Origin: an uncultured Akkermansia sp.
GTDB lineage: Bacteria; Verrucomicrobiota; Verrucomicrobiia; Verrucomicrobiales; Akkermansiaceae
Direction of reading: 5' to 3'
Assembly (NCBI GenBank): GCA_905200945.1
Contig: CAJKMG010000002.1
Span: 248,001-312,000 of the forward strand
Length of the DNA stretch: 64,000 bases
Shown here piece by piece: positions 52,560 through 62,022 of this stretch. The notes beneath the pieces are model-generated. The model was not told the origin of the DNA, made no database searches, and was given only the letters and a program-made list of their open reading frames with translations. The translations under genes and the position numbers were made by a program. The stretch's first letter is position 1. Every line of letters starts with the position of its first letter.

Positions 52560-52970
52560 TCAGGCGGTGGCTTCCGTGGTGGCGGGAGCTTCTTCCTTTT
52601 CAGCCGCTTCACGGGGCAGGTCGATGATTTCGATCATGGCCACGAGAGCGGAATCAGTCAGACGCTGGCCCAGCTTGACGATGCGGGTATAACCGCCCTT
52701 GCGTTCCGCGCAGAGAGGAGCAATTTCATCAAACAGACGCTTAACGGCAGTCGTATTATGAATGGTGGCGGTAGCCAGGCGGCGGGAATGCACGTCACCG
52801 CGCTTGGCAAGCGTAATCAGCTTTTCCACATAGGGACGCAGGGCCTTGGCCTTGGCAAGGGTGGTGGTGATGCGTCCGTTGAGGATGAGGCTGCATGCCT
52901 GGTTGGCGAGCAAAGCCCTGCGATGGGAAGCGTTGCGCTGAAGCTTGGAGGTTTTTACACCGTGTCTCAT
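52560..52970 (-). CDS. rplQ: 50S ribosomal protein L17
   Basis: 136 residues. MRHGVKTSKLQRNASHRRAL is the L17 signature, followed by the RITTTLAKAKALRPYVEKLI segment. It binds 23S rRNA near the tunnel exit. A 20-residue acidic, Ala/Thr-rich tail (EAAEKEEAPATTEATA) extends past the usual end. It lies 36 bp after rpoA, the usual order. Confidence 0.97.
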   Translation of the reverse strand: MRHGVKTSKLQRNASHRRALLANQACSLILNGRITTTLAKAKALRPYVEKLITLAKRGDVHSRRLATATIHNTTAVKRLFDEIAPLCAERKGGYTRIVKLGQRLTDSALVAMIEIIDLPREAAEKEEAPATTEATA

Positions 52971-53006
52971 GATGATATTTTTCTATGTGTGTTGGTTTTG
53001 TGAGAT

Positions 53007-54131
53007 TTAGTCGTCGTCGTCTTCGATGTTGGCGGCAATCAGGTCTGCCAGGCCCACGGGGCTTTCCTCTTCCAGACCCAGGCGCGGCTTGGCCTGCGGC
53101 ACGGGCCCGGTAAGCAGGGAGGGATCCACCTGAACGCCCAGGGAAAGGCCCAGCTCCAGCAATTTGTCCTTGATTTCGTTGAGGGATTTTTTGCCGAAAT
53201 TGCGGTACTTGAGCATTTCGCTTTCGCTCTTCATGGCAAGCTGGCCAACGGTCGTAATGTTGGCATTGTTGAGGCAGTTGGCGGCGCGCACGGAAAGTTC
53301 GATTTCGTTGACGCTCATGTTGAGCAACTTGCGCAGGCGGGCCGTTTCCTCGTCCTGGACGGCGGAAGGAGCTTCTTCAAAGTTGACCTGCTTGTCGTCA
53401 TAGTTGACGAACACGTCCAGGTGATGGCGCAGAATAGCGGAAGCCTGGAGCATGGCGTCTGCGGGGGCGATGCGGCCGTCCGTCCAGACTTCAAGGATCA
53501 GCTTGTCGTAGTCAGTCATCTGCCCCACACGGGTATTCTGCACAGAATACTTCACGCGGGTAACAGGAGAGAAAATGGAGTCGATCGGAATCACGCCGAT
53601 AGGCATATCCGGAACCTTGTTTTCATCGCCGGTGGCAAAACCGCGGCCCACGCGAACCTGGAATTCACATTCGAACATGGTGTCCTGGTCCAGAGTGCAA
53701 ATGATTTGATCGGGATTGACCACCTGGTAAACGGTGTCGTCGGCAATATCGGCAGCAGTCACGACACCCTGCTTATGCACGCGCAGAGAGAGCAGGCGCG
53801 GTTCCTTGCCGTTATGCTTGAATTTGACTTTTTTCAGGTTCAGCACGATTTCCGTCACATCTTCCACCACGCCGGGCAGGGAGGAAAATTCATGCTGCGC
53901 GCCGGCGATGCGGACGGAGGTAATGGCGGCGCCTTCAAGAGAACCCAGAAGAACGCGGCGCAGAGAGTTGCCAAGCGTGTGGCCGTAACCGTTCTCAAAT
54001 GGTTCCGCCACAAAGGTCAGATGATTCGCATCATTCGGATCCTCAATTTTTTCCAGACGGCTGGGGATCTCAAAACGAGCCAGCGTGGTAACGGCGGTTT
54101 CTTCTGCAGTAGTGGTTTCGTTTTCCGACAT
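53007..54131 (-). CDS. rpoA: RNA polymerase alpha subunit
   Basis: 374 residues from the ATG at 54131 (MSENETTTAEE); the longer frame reaches into the intergenic region without homology. NTD dimerisation segments include GYGHTLGNSLRRVLLGSLEG and the TVYQVVNPDQ loop; the CTD (about 285-345) has the helix-hairpin-helix LNNANITTVGQLAMKSESEM with RNFGKKSLNEIKDKL. The first 20 residues are extra compared with E. coli. An acidic end (NIEDDDD) is present. The usual upstream rpsM-rpsK-rpsD genes are missing here; the neighbour is divergent. Confidence 0.97.
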   Translation of the reverse strand: MSENETTTAEETAVTTLARFEIPSRLEKIEDPNDANHLTFVAEPFENGYGHTLGNSLRRVLLGSLEGAAITSVRIAGAQHEFSSLPGVVEDVTEIVLNLKKVKFKHNGKEPRLLSLRVHKQGVVTAADIADDTVYQVVNPDQIICTLDQDTMFECEFQVRVGRGFATGDENKVPDMPIGVIPIDSIFSPVTRVKYSVQNTRVGQMTDYDKLILEVWTDGRIAPADAMLQASAILRHHLDVFVNYDDKQVNFEEAPSAVQDEETARLRKLLNMSVNEIELSVRAANCLNNANITTVGQLAMKSESEMLKYRNFGKKSLNEIKDKLLELGLSLGVQVDPSLLTGPVPQAKPRLGLEEESPVGLADLIAANIEDDDD

Positions 54132-54340
54132 AATCGTATATAATGTACCGGGTTTCCCCTCAACACGGACACGGCGGCCAATGCGCCTGAAGGACCAACG
54201 GCATGTTTCGGGAACGCCCGTGCGGGGAGCAATGTAACGATCTGTTTTCAACAATCAACTCTTTTCATGCCCACCGGTAAATTTTCTGTGACTTAACGTG
54301 CGTCATCTGGCATAGTAGGGCAAACCTATCATACCGACTC

Positions 54341-55465
54341 ATGAAGCATCCTGATTTTTTGGACAACAGGGATTTTACAGGCGAAGATAAGAAACGTCCC
54401 TCCTCCATGTCCATGGACTCCAGCTACCAGGCTCTGGAAAGTGCCGTTAAAAAGCTTTCCGAAATAGCCTCCACCAAGCATGATCCCCGCTACCTCCAAG
54501 AGTATATCAAAACGGGAATCAACATGGCCCAGTCCGCCGCCTCGGACCATGACTTTACCGTCCTGATCCGTTCCGGGCGGGAGATGTACCGTGCCAACTG
54601 CGTTTTCGCTCCGTACCGCCACATCCGCAAGATTTCCGTCTTCGGCTCCGCGCGCATCAGGAATGACGAACCGGCGTATGAAACCGCGAGGGAATTCGCC
54701 AAAGAAGCCAGCGAACACGGCTACATGGTCATTACCGGGGGAGGCCCGGGCATCATGCAGGCTGCCAATGAAGGGGCGGGAGAACAACGTTCCTTCGGCC
54801 TGAACATCACCCTGCCGTATGAACAGACTTCCAACCATGTGGTGGCCCACAGCGACAAACTCATCAACTTTTATTACTTTTTCGTCAGAAAACTGAATTT
54901 CGTGGCGGAAAGCGATGCCATGGTGGCATTCCCCGGCGGCTTCGGGACCATGGATGAAGTATTTGAAACACTCACCCTGATCCAGACGGGAAAAGCGACC
55001 ATTTACCCGATCGTCCTTCTGGATTCCCCCGGCAAAACCTTCTGGCTGAACTGGCTGGCCTTCATTCGAGTGGAACTGGTGGACTCCGGACTGATTTCCG
55101 CAGATGACCTTCATCTCATTCACGTCACTAAAAATCCGGTGGAAGCCATGGAACACATCGACCGTTTTTACCGGATTTTCCACTCCTACCGTTTTATCGG
55201 AGATGCCATCGTCATCCGTCTGAATGCGCAGCTTCCCGCCCAATGGGTGGCACATCTGGAACGGGACTTTTCAGACCTGATCCTGCCTGGGGGGAAAATG
55301 GTCCAGAGCGGTCCCCTGCCGGATGAAGCGGACGAACCGCACCTGGATCGCCTGCCCCGGCTCGTCTTCCCCATCAAACGCGGCAATTACGGCAGGCTGA
55401 GGCTGCTGATTGACCGCATCAACCAGACGCCCAGCCGGACCTATTCCCCGTCCTCCCATGCCTGA
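54341..55465 (+). CDS. LOG-family (TIGR00730-like) Rossmann-fold protein
   Basis: 374 residues, longer than the 190-220 typical of the family, with about 95 extra residues at the N-terminus and about 100 at the C-terminus. The nucleotide-monophosphate-binding loops GGGPGIMQAANEGA and PGGFGTMDEVFE are intact. Members act as cytokinin riboside 5'-monophosphate phosphoribohydrolases or related nucleotide-monophosphate hydrolases, often called lysine-decarboxylase-like in older annotation. It overlaps the prepilin peptidase start by 8 bp. Confidence 0.85.
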   Translation: MKHPDFLDNRDFTGEDKKRPSSMSMDSSYQALESAVKKLSEIASTKHDPRYLQEYIKTGINMAQSAASDHDFTVLIRSGREMYRANCVFAPYRHIRKISVFGSARIRNDEPAYETAREFAKEASEHGYMVITGGGPGIMQAANEGAGEQRSFGLNITLPYEQTSNHVVAHSDKLINFYYFFVRKLNFVAESDAMVAFPGGFGTMDEVFETLTLIQTGKATIYPIVLLDSPGKTFWLNWLAFIRVELVDSGLISADDLHLIHVTKNPVEAMEHIDRFYRIFHSYRFIGDAIVIRLNAQLPAQWVAHLERDFSDLILPGGKMVQSGPLPDEADEPHLDRLPRLVFPIKRGNYGRLRLLIDRINQTPSRTYSPSSHA

Positions 55466-56573
55466 CGCCTTTCCCGCATGGGTAATTCCCGTGGTTTTCG
55501 GCCTGATAGGGGCCTGCATAGGCTCTTTCCTGAACGTGGTTATCTACCGTATGCCGCGGGGCGTCTCCGTCAACAATCCGGAGCGATCTTTTTGCCCGGA
55601 ATGCGGGAAACCCATTCCCTGGTTCCTCAATATTCCGGTTCTGAGCTGGCTGGCTCTCCGGGGTAAATCCGCCTGCTGCGGAACGCATATCAGCTTCCGC
55701 TATTGCTTGGTGGAGCTGCTCACAGCCCTGCTCTTCGCGGTCATCGGCTGGAAATACGCAGACGTTTCCGCAGGAGCAGCCGTCCTGCTCTGCCTGTGGA
55801 CCGCCATGGCCATTGTCATCATATTCATTGACGCGGAACATCTGATTGTTTTCCGCTCCCAGGCATTTATCGGAGCCCTGGCCGGAACGGGGGCCTGCGC
55901 CCTTTACCCTTTCCTCCTGCCGGACAACCATGTCATGACTTGGACAGACGCCTTCACGGCATCCGTGCTGGGAGGAGCGGCAGGATATACGGTCATCAGG
56001 CTGGTGATTGAATTGGGGAAGCTTCTGTTCGGCACCTGGACACAGCATTTTGACGTTCCCTCCCCGTGGTGTTTGAGGGAGCCGGAATCCGAGCGGGAGG
56101 AACTTCAACTCATCATCAACGGCCAGCCTCACGACTGGTCCATGCTTTTCCACCGGTCTACGGACAAGGCCGTTCTTTCCGGAGGCTCCGTCACCATTGA
56201 CGGGAAAGCGCACCCTCCCTGCTCCGTCACGCTGCGGCACGACAGGATAGAAATGGAAAACGGAGACGTTTTTCTTCTGGAAGGGCTGGAGAGCGTGGAA
56301 GGGAATCTGACGGATATTCATGCCAGCAGGGAAGCCATGGGATCAGGCGACGCCTGGATTCTGATGATGGCCGGATGCGCGGGCGGCTGGCAGAGTGCCC
56401 TGTTCTGCCTTTTCCTCGGTTCCCTGCTGGGAATTGTACAGGCTGCCGCCTCACGCATGGGATTCGGCAGGAATCTCCCCTTCGGCCCCGCTCTTCTCAG
56501 TGCCGCTTTGATCTGGCTGCTTGGCGGCAGCCAATGGTGGCAGGCCTACATCCGCTTTATTTCCGGCGAATAA
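55458..56573 (+). CDS. Prepilin peptidase (A24) with inserted domain
   Basis: 371 residues from the ATG at 55458 (MPDAFPAWVIPVVFGLIGAC); earlier codons overlap the LOG gene. The N-terminal cytoplasmic zinc site has C46xxC49 and C73-C74-G-T-H77. The catalytic aspartates are D125 in FIDAEHLIV and D298 in GSGDAWILMM. Between them (about residues 195-293) lies a soluble beta-rich insert (DKAVLSGGSVTIDG, RHDRIEMENGDVFLLEG) absent from PilD/GspO. It cleaves and may methylate type IV prepilins and pseudopilins at the inner membrane. The prepilin-like genes at 35-37 kb are candidate substrates. Confidence 0.82.
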   Translation: MPDAFPAWVIPVVFGLIGACIGSFLNVVIYRMPRGVSVNNPERSFCPECGKPIPWFLNIPVLSWLALRGKSACCGTHISFRYCLVELLTALLFAVIGWKYADVSAGAAVLLCLWTAMAIVIIFIDAEHLIVFRSQAFIGALAGTGACALYPFLLPDNHVMTWTDAFTASVLGGAAGYTVIRLVIELGKLLFGTWTQHFDVPSPWCLREPESEREELQLIINGQPHDWSMLFHRSTDKAVLSGGSVTIDGKAHPPCSVTLRHDRIEMENGDVFLLEGLESVEGNLTDIHASREAMGSGDAWILMMAGCAGGWQSALFCLFLGSLLGIVQAAASRMGFGRNLPFGPALLSAALIWLLGGSQWWQAYIRFISGE

Positions 56574-56851
56574 TTTTTTCCGCTATGACACGGACGGCAC
56601 GCGTCCCTGACCGCCCGCGGCCCTCTTTTATTAATTTCTTTCATAATCAATCATTTCATCTCTCTTCACCCTGAAAGAAAAAAGGTGTGATGAGAACGGC
56701 GTCGCCCCCCTCTGCAGCGCATCCACCTCTTTATTTTGCAACTGAATTGAATTCCAGGGGTTCCTTTTAACAAAGGGAGACGTTTCCGTCTGTTTGAAAA
56801 ATACAGCGCACGCTCCTTTCCGAAACGCATCAAACCTCACCATTCAAAAAT
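56574..56851. other. Intergenic region upstream of the EF-hand gene
   Basis: 278 bp with no gene seen. It should carry the promoter of the EF-hand gene; no clear boxes were picked. Confidence 0.35.
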
Positions 56852-57988
56852 ATGAGCAAGAAAATGATTATCGCCGCGGCTTTCGCCGCATGTTCCGCGT
56901 TCGCCCAGGACGCACCGCCGCCTCCCGCTCCGGAGGCTCCTTCCGATGCACCAGAAATGCAGTCCCCCCCTGAAAGAAGGGGAGGTCATCGCCACCACGC
57001 CGGAGGCAGGGACCGCCAGGGACCAAAACGGGTCCAGATGAAGAGAATCGATCCCGGCATCATGATTATCGGAGAAGAACTGGTATTGGCCAAATATGAC
57101 GCCGACAAGGACGGAAAACTTTCCGACGAGGAAATAGCCGTTCTGCAAGCCGACGTCAAGAAGGCCCAGGAAGCCAAGAAAGCCGCCATTCTGAAGAAGT
57201 TCGACAAGGACGGGGACGGAAAACTTTCCAAGGAGGAAAGAAAGGCTATGCAGGAAGAATGGCTTAAGGACCATCCGGAAGCAGCCAAGCGCATGGAAGA
57301 AATGAAAGCCCGCCAGGAAGCCCGTAAAGCTGAAATGCTTAAGAAGTATGATAAGGATGGGGATGGAAAGCTTTCCGACGAGGAAAAGAAAGCCATGCGG
57401 GAAGATTGGGCCAAAAACCACCCGGAAGCAGCCAAGCGCATGGAAGAAATGAAAGCCCGCCAGGAAGCCCACGCAGCCGACATGATCAAAAAATTTGACA
57501 AAGACGGCGACGGGAAGCTTTCCCCGGAGGAATTGCAGGCCATACCCCCTCATCACGGCCAGCCCGGGCCGCACCATGCCGTTCCCGGCGGTCCCAAAGG
57601 ACCGGGAATGCCCAAAATGGACGGTCCGAGGCGTCCGGGAGGCCCCAGAGCTGAAGGGCCCCGCGCACCCAGGGGCCCGGAAATCCGCAGAGGCGGCGAA
57701 GGACGCCGTGAAGACGGTAACCGGGGCCCCCGCGGCAACCGTCCGAACGGACCTCGTCCTCAGCTGGACCCCAACCGCGCCCCGATCATGGCTGCCGGCT
57801 GGATCCTGATCGAAGAAAAGTATGACGCCGACAAGGACGGAAAGTTGAATGAGGCTGAAATGTCCCAACTCAACGCTGACGCTTCCAAGGCTCTGGAAGC
57901 GCGCAGAGAAGCCAGAAAGGCAGCCCGCGGCAACAACGATACGCCTCCTCCTCCCGCTCCGGCACAGGAGGAAGGGGATGATGAATAA
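56852..57988 (+). CDS. Exported EF-hand protein with Gly/Pro-rich segment
   Basis: 378 residues with a short signal peptide (MSKKMIIAAAFAACSAFA, cut before QD). Five EF-hand loops: D83 (DADKDGKLSDEE), D118, D167 and D216 (each DKDGDGKLS), and near 338 (DADKDGKLNEAE). All Ca2+ ligands at positions 1, 3, 5 and 12 are acidic. Loops 2-4 form a 49-residue repeat with near-identical DNA. Between loops 4 and 5 lies a 90-residue Gly/Pro/Arg-rich, disordered segment with RPGGPRAEGPRAPRGPE-like runs. It should bind calcium in the periplasm or outside; its partner is unknown. Confidence 0.85.
   Translation: MSKKMIIAAAFAACSAFAQDAPPPPAPEAPSDAPEMQSPPERRGGHRHHAGGRDRQGPKRVQMKRIDPGIMIIGEELVLAKYDADKDGKLSDEEIAVLQADVKKAQEAKKAAILKKFDKDGDGKLSKEERKAMQEEWLKDHPEAAKRMEEMKARQEARKAEMLKKYDKDGDGKLSDEEKKAMREDWAKNHPEAAKRMEEMKARQEAHAADMIKKFDKDGDGKLSPEELQAIPPHHGQPGPHHAVPGGPKGPGMPKMDGPRRPGGPRAEGPRAPRGPEIRRGGEGRREDGNRGPRGNRPNGPRPQLDPNRAPIMAAGWILIEEKYDADKDGKLNEAEMSQLNADASKALEARREARKAARGNNDTPPPPAPAQEEGDDE
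57271..57468 (+). repeat. 147-bp direct repeats inside the EF-hand gene
   Basis: Two near-identical copies of a stretch coding HPEAAKRMEEMKARQEA begin about 147 bp apart (49 codons). They indicate recent tandem duplication of one EF-hand unit. Confidence 0.75.
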
Positions 57989-58029
57989 ACTCACCCGCAG
58001 AAACACATAGCAGGAAATCAGAGATACGG

Positions 58030-58062
58030 CCCCGTCTGCCTAACGGCAGGCGGGGTTTTCTT
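58030..58062 (+). terminator. Terminator after the EF-hand gene
   Basis: An 11-bp stem CCCCGTCTGCC / GGCAGGCGGGG (one G-T pair, TAAC loop) followed by TTTTCTT. Confidence 0.85.
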
Positions 58063-58227
58063 ATACCGGAAATAACAGGAAGGAACACGGAAGCAGGGAA
58101 ATCAGGCGGAAGTCGTAACCGTATATGATGGAAACAGGAAAAGCGAAGGAGCAAGATGGAGGGGAAAATGCGCGGGGTCAATTCCGGACAAAGCCTTTCC
58201 CTCTCTTTTCAAGAAACAGAAGAAACA

Positions 58228-58258
58228 GACCGGGGAAGGCATCCTGCCTTCCCCGGTC
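58228..58258 (-). terminator. Terminator after secDF
   Basis: A perfect 14-bp stem GACCGGGGAAGGCA with its complement and a 3-base loop, 28 bp after the secDF stop; the minus-strand tail is T-rich but interrupted. Confidence 0.75.
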
Positions 58259-58285
58259 AGAGACTTAACGAATCAGAACCAAATC

Positions 58286-60718
58286 TCAGGCTCCGGCCTT
58301 CATGGCCTGCCTGACTTCTTCATGCAACCCATGCTTACGGGAGAAAAGAAGTGCCGCTGGAGAAGCGATGAAGATGGAAGAGTATGTACCGATCAAAATA
58401 CCCGCGGAAATCGTCCATGCAAAATCTTCCATGGAAGGACCGCCAAAGAAGTACAGGCATACCAGCACGGCCAACGTGGAAAGAGAGGTCAAAATAGTAC
58501 GGGAAAGCGTCTGGTTGATGGCCTCATTCATGATTTGGGAAGCGCTTTCATTCGGATCTGAGAAGCGGAGGAATTCGCGAATGCGGTCAAATACGATAAT
58601 TTTGTCATTGATGGAGTAGCCCGCCACCGTCAGCAACGCGCCGATGTGAATAACATTCAGTTCCGTGCCGCTGATAATCACCAGGCCAAGCACCAGCAGG
58701 ACGTCATGCGTCAGGGCAATAACCGCACCGATGGCGAAGGTCCATTCAAACCGCACCGTCAGGTAAACCATGATTCCCAGAATGCCGAAGAAGAGGGCCC
58801 AGGCGGAAGTAATGAGCGTATCATACCCCATGGACTGCCCGATGGTTTCTTCACTGAAAGGGGCATTGTCCAACACCGGAAACGCCTTGTCCAATGCCGT
58901 GGTGATAGCCTCCTTGTCCTGGGCGTGGTCGGAGAAATTAATCAGAATGTTCACTTTGCTGCTGTCCGTGGACTCCGCCACTTCCTGCACCGTAGCCTTC
59001 TGGGTCAGGGACAGCTTATTGACCACACTTTCCACTTCCCGGAAAGAGATGTCACCCTTGTTCACCAGATAGGAAATGGAGGAACCTCCCGTAAAGTCCA
59101 TGCCCAGGCAATCCTTGCCCTTTACGGAACCAACCACAATGCATATCACCAGCAGAATGGCGGAAAATGAGCAGGACCAAATTTTCTGGCCCATGAAGTC
59201 GATGTTAGTCTTTTTCTTGAAGATGTTGAGGAATTTAAGATCCTTCATCATGCCGACAGTATCCGCCCAGTAGAACAGGACGCGGGTAACGAGAATCGCC
59301 CCGATCATGGAAGTGATGACACCTACTGTCAACGTGACGGCAAATCCCTTGATGGTGCCGGTTGCCATCCAGTACAGGATGACAGCTGTAATAAGCGAGG
59401 TGATATTGGAGTCAAAGATAGCGGAGAAAGCTTTGTCAAAGGAGTTGCGGATAGCCACGCGAAAGGGGCGCCCCATTTCCTTTTCTTCCCGCAGGCGTTC
59501 ATAAATCAGCACGTTTGCGTCCACCGCCACGCCCAGAGTCAGCACAATACCGGCAATACCCGGCAAAGTCAGCTCAAACCCGAAGATAGACATGGCCCCC
59601 AGAAGCAGCAGGGCATTGATCGTCAGGCCCATGATAGCCACCAAACCGGCAAAGCGGTAGTAAATGATCATCATGATGAAGCAGAGGATTAACCCCGTAA
59701 TGCCTGCGTATTCCCCCTGAAGGAGGGCCGTATGCCCCAGAGAGGCGGAAATTTCACTGGCGGATTCAAAATTGAGTTTGTTGGTGAGGGGGTTGGAAAG
59801 CACCTTCGTCAGGGCTTCCGCCTCTCCGGGAGCATCCAGTCCGCTGATTTCAAAACTTTTCGAAAGAATGGCCTGAACCGTTGGCGCGCTCTTGACCACA
59901 TCATCCAGCACAATGGCCATGCGGTCATGGCCCAGCTGCATGCGGGAAGTCAGGTTATACATCTTGTCCGCCCCTTCATTGCTCAGGGTGACGTTGACGT
60001 GGCCGGGACGGGCCAGATCCACCCCGGCGCGCACGATATCCTTGCCTGTCAGCGATTCACGCTTTTCCAGGAATATTTTTTCCGTGACGTCCTCACCCTT
60101 GCCGTTTTTGAACGTATATTCATACATCCTGTATCCGGGGACGCGAATACGCCCCTCCGCCACCAATTCATTGTTGCGCGGGTGGACAGGGAGGATCTGA
60201 AGCTTGGCCACTTTGGTCAGAATAGCCTTGGTTTCCTCACGCTTGGCAGGATCCGCTGCGGGAATTTGAACTTCTATAAGATTCAGGTTGTCCTTTTTCT
60301 TCGGGCGGATAATGACGTCATTGGCCCCGGTACTGTTAAGGCGGTCCGTCAGAATCACGCATGCCTGTTCCATGGCCTGATCCGTCAGGGGGATGGGCTT
60401 GCCGTCGTCGCCGATATTCGGTTCCACGCTCAACGTAAAAGAAACGCCCCCGGCAATGTCAATGCCGTATTTCAGCCCCTGCTGGAAAAGAGAGAACAGG
60501 GAAAAAGACGCAATACCAATAATGAAAATCGTTCCGGCATTACGCTTGACCTTGTCCTGGTCGGAACCCAGATACCAGAAAAACACACCCAGCAATACCA
60601 GACCGCCAATGAAGATAAAAAGAGGATTATTGAAGAGATCGTAGATGAAGGCGAGAGGAGCGGACATTCCGCCAGGAGCGGGTAGAGTATCGGCAGATGC
60701 CAGAAGATTCATAGACAT
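58286..60718 (-). CDS. secDF: SecD-SecF fusion protein translocase subunit
   Basis: 810 residues from the ATG at 60718; ATG at 60712 is also possible. SecD part to about residue 500: first helix FIFIGGLVLLGVFF, GIDIAGGVSF, periplasmic P1 domain (about 90-330), then five helices containing TLGVAVDANVLIYERLREE. SecF part from about 520: DFTGGSSISYLV, a shorter periplasmic domain, GYSINDKIIVFDRIREFLR, and TSLSTLAVLVCLYFFGG. Uses the proton (or Na+) gradient to pull secreted proteins through SecYEG. Such fusions are common in Verrucomicrobia and Gram-positives. Needed here for many exported proteins. Confidence 0.95.
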   Translation of the reverse strand: MSMNLLASADTLPAPGGMSAPLAFIYDLFNNPLFIFIGGLVLLGVFFWYLGSDQDKVKRNAGTIFIIGIASFSLFSLFQQGLKYGIDIAGGVSFTLSVEPNIGDDGKPIPLTDQAMEQACVILTDRLNSTGANDVIIRPKKKDNLNLIEVQIPAADPAKREETKAILTKVAKLQILPVHPRNNELVAEGRIRVPGYRMYEYTFKNGKGEDVTEKIFLEKRESLTGKDIVRAGVDLARPGHVNVTLSNEGADKMYNLTSRMQLGHDRMAIVLDDVVKSAPTVQAILSKSFEISGLDAPGEAEALTKVLSNPLTNKLNFESASEISASLGHTALLQGEYAGITGLILCFIMMIIYYRFAGLVAIMGLTINALLLLGAMSIFGFELTLPGIAGIVLTLGVAVDANVLIYERLREEKEMGRPFRVAIRNSFDKAFSAIFDSNITSLITAVILYWMATGTIKGFAVTLTVGVITSMIGAILVTRVLFYWADTVGMMKDLKFLNIFKKKTNIDFMGQKIWSCSFSAILLVICIVVGSVKGKDCLGMDFTGGSSISYLVNKGDISFREVESVVNKLSLTQKATVQEVAESTDSSKVNILINFSDHAQDKEAITTALDKAFPVLDNAPFSEETIGQSMGYDTLITSAWALFFGILGIMVYLTVRFEWTFAIGAVIALTHDVLLVLGLVIISGTELNVIHIGALLTVAGYSINDKIIVFDRIREFLRFSDPNESASQIMNEAINQTLSRTILTSLSTLAVLVCLYFFGGPSMEDFAWTISAGILIGTYSSIFIASPAALLFSRKHGLHEEVRQAMKAGA

Positions 60719-60859
60719 TTCAATCCGGATTGGGTGTGAATAATACGGCAAAGGATTGTGGAGAAATTCACCAGCAGGTCAAGTCTTCTGTGCGTGTGCC
60801 CGTAAGGGGAAAGCATCCTGCACGGAACGTTGAAAAGATGTTTCGGACGGGCAATGAAT

Positions 60860-60887
60860 AACCCGGTTTCCGCAGGGAAACCGGGTT
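60860..60887 (-). terminator. Hairpin after the polysaccharide deacetylase gene
   Basis: A perfect 12-bp stem AACCCGGTTTCC with its complement around a GCAG loop, 27 bp after the stop; the following sequence on the minus strand is TTATTCATT, a weak T tract. Confidence 0.65.
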
Positions 60888-60914
60888 GAAAGAAAAAGGG
60901 AAAACACCGGAAGA

Positions 60915-61877
60915 TTACATGCCGGCCACCGTCTCCACCGGAACGGGAGCAGGCTCCGCGGGGGCCGCAATCACGGGAACGGCAAGGGGGGAGGAATCCG
61001 GAACAGCAGGAGCCGCCGGCATGGAAGGAACATGGCCGGCGGCGGCGCGGCCTCTCCTGATAAGCTCGGAGACGGTCACCAATTCATAGCCGCGGTTTTT
61101 CAATCCCTTCACAATGGCGTCCACAGCCGCCACTGTGGAAGCGTGAATGTCATGCACCAGAATGATGGAGCCGGGTCTGGCGCCGTTCACGGCGCGGGCG
61201 GCCACCACGGAGGAGCCGGGTTTGCGCCAGTCATTCGTATCCACATCCCACATGACCGTGGTGAAGCCGAAACGCTGGCGGGCCCAGGAAGCCACGCCGG
61301 CGTTCGTATAGCCGCCGGGGGGACGCATGACCACGGGGACAACGCCGCAGGCGTTGCGGATGGCTTCATTGGTGCTCTGGAGCTGGGATTCCGCTTTTTC
61401 GCGGGACACCTTGCTCAAATAAACATGATTCCATGTATGGTTGCCTACTTCATGGCCCTCACTGACCATGCGGCGCACTACCTGGGGATGGGCTTTCACA
61501 TTGCAGCCCTGCATAAAGAAAGTACCCTTGACGTTATTGTCTCGCAGGATATCCAACACCCTGGGGGTCAGCGTTCCATGGGGACCGTCATCAAAGGTGA
61601 GGGCCACCACCTTATCCGGCACAGCCACACGGTTGACTGTTACTCCCGGGATGCGCGGGGAAAGCGGGGTATTATTATAGGACGGGCTTACGGAGGGCAC
61701 CGGAACGGGCTTGGGAGGCAATTTCACAGCCGGACGGTCCGGCTTTTTCCCCGGAGCAGTCACGGGAGAAATGGTCGTTTTCACCGGAGAACCGGACTCC
61801 TCCGGCCGCTCCTGGTGCTGGGAACAGGCAGACAGGCCAAACGCCAAGGCACATGCAAGGAATAAATGTTTCTTCAT
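60915..61877 (-). CDS. Polysaccharide deacetylase lipoprotein (CE4)
   Basis: 320 residues. Lipobox LSAC18 predicts a lipoprotein. A Pro-rich linker (about 35-75) leads to a NodB/CE4 domain: catalytic base D96 and metal D97 in TFDDGPH, metal H147 and H151 in GNHTWNH, RPPGGYTN, WDVDTNDW and LVHDIH, all five CE4 motifs. A 50-residue Ala/Pro-rich tail follows. It removes N-acetyl groups from GlcNAc-type polymers, such as peptidoglycan or host glycans, in the periplasm or on the surface. Confidence 0.92.
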   Translation of the reverse strand: MKKHLFLACALAFGLSACSQHQERPEESGSPVKTTISPVTAPGKKPDRPAVKLPPKPVPVPSVSPSYNNTPLSPRIPGVTVNRVAVPDKVVALTFDDGPHGTLTPRVLDILRDNNVKGTFFMQGCNVKAHPQVVRRMVSEGHEVGNHTWNHVYLSKVSREKAESQLQSTNEAIRNACGVVPVVMRPPGGYTNAGVASWARQRFGFTTVMWDVDTNDWRKPGSSVVAARAVNGARPGSIILVHDIHASTVAAVDAIVKGLKNRGYELVTVSELIRRGRAAAGHVPSMPAAPAVPDSSPLAVPVIAAPAEPAPVPVETVAGM

Positions 61878-62022
61878 AACAGGTTTTTGGAGGATTTACG
61901 CCCATCCCGCCTTCTTGTCACGCCCTAAATCATCCATCCGCGCGGCATGAAAAAGGAATCCGCCCCGTACCCCGGAAATAAGCTCCGAAAACTCCGCAGG
62001 CAATGGCGCCGGAAGCGGAAGG

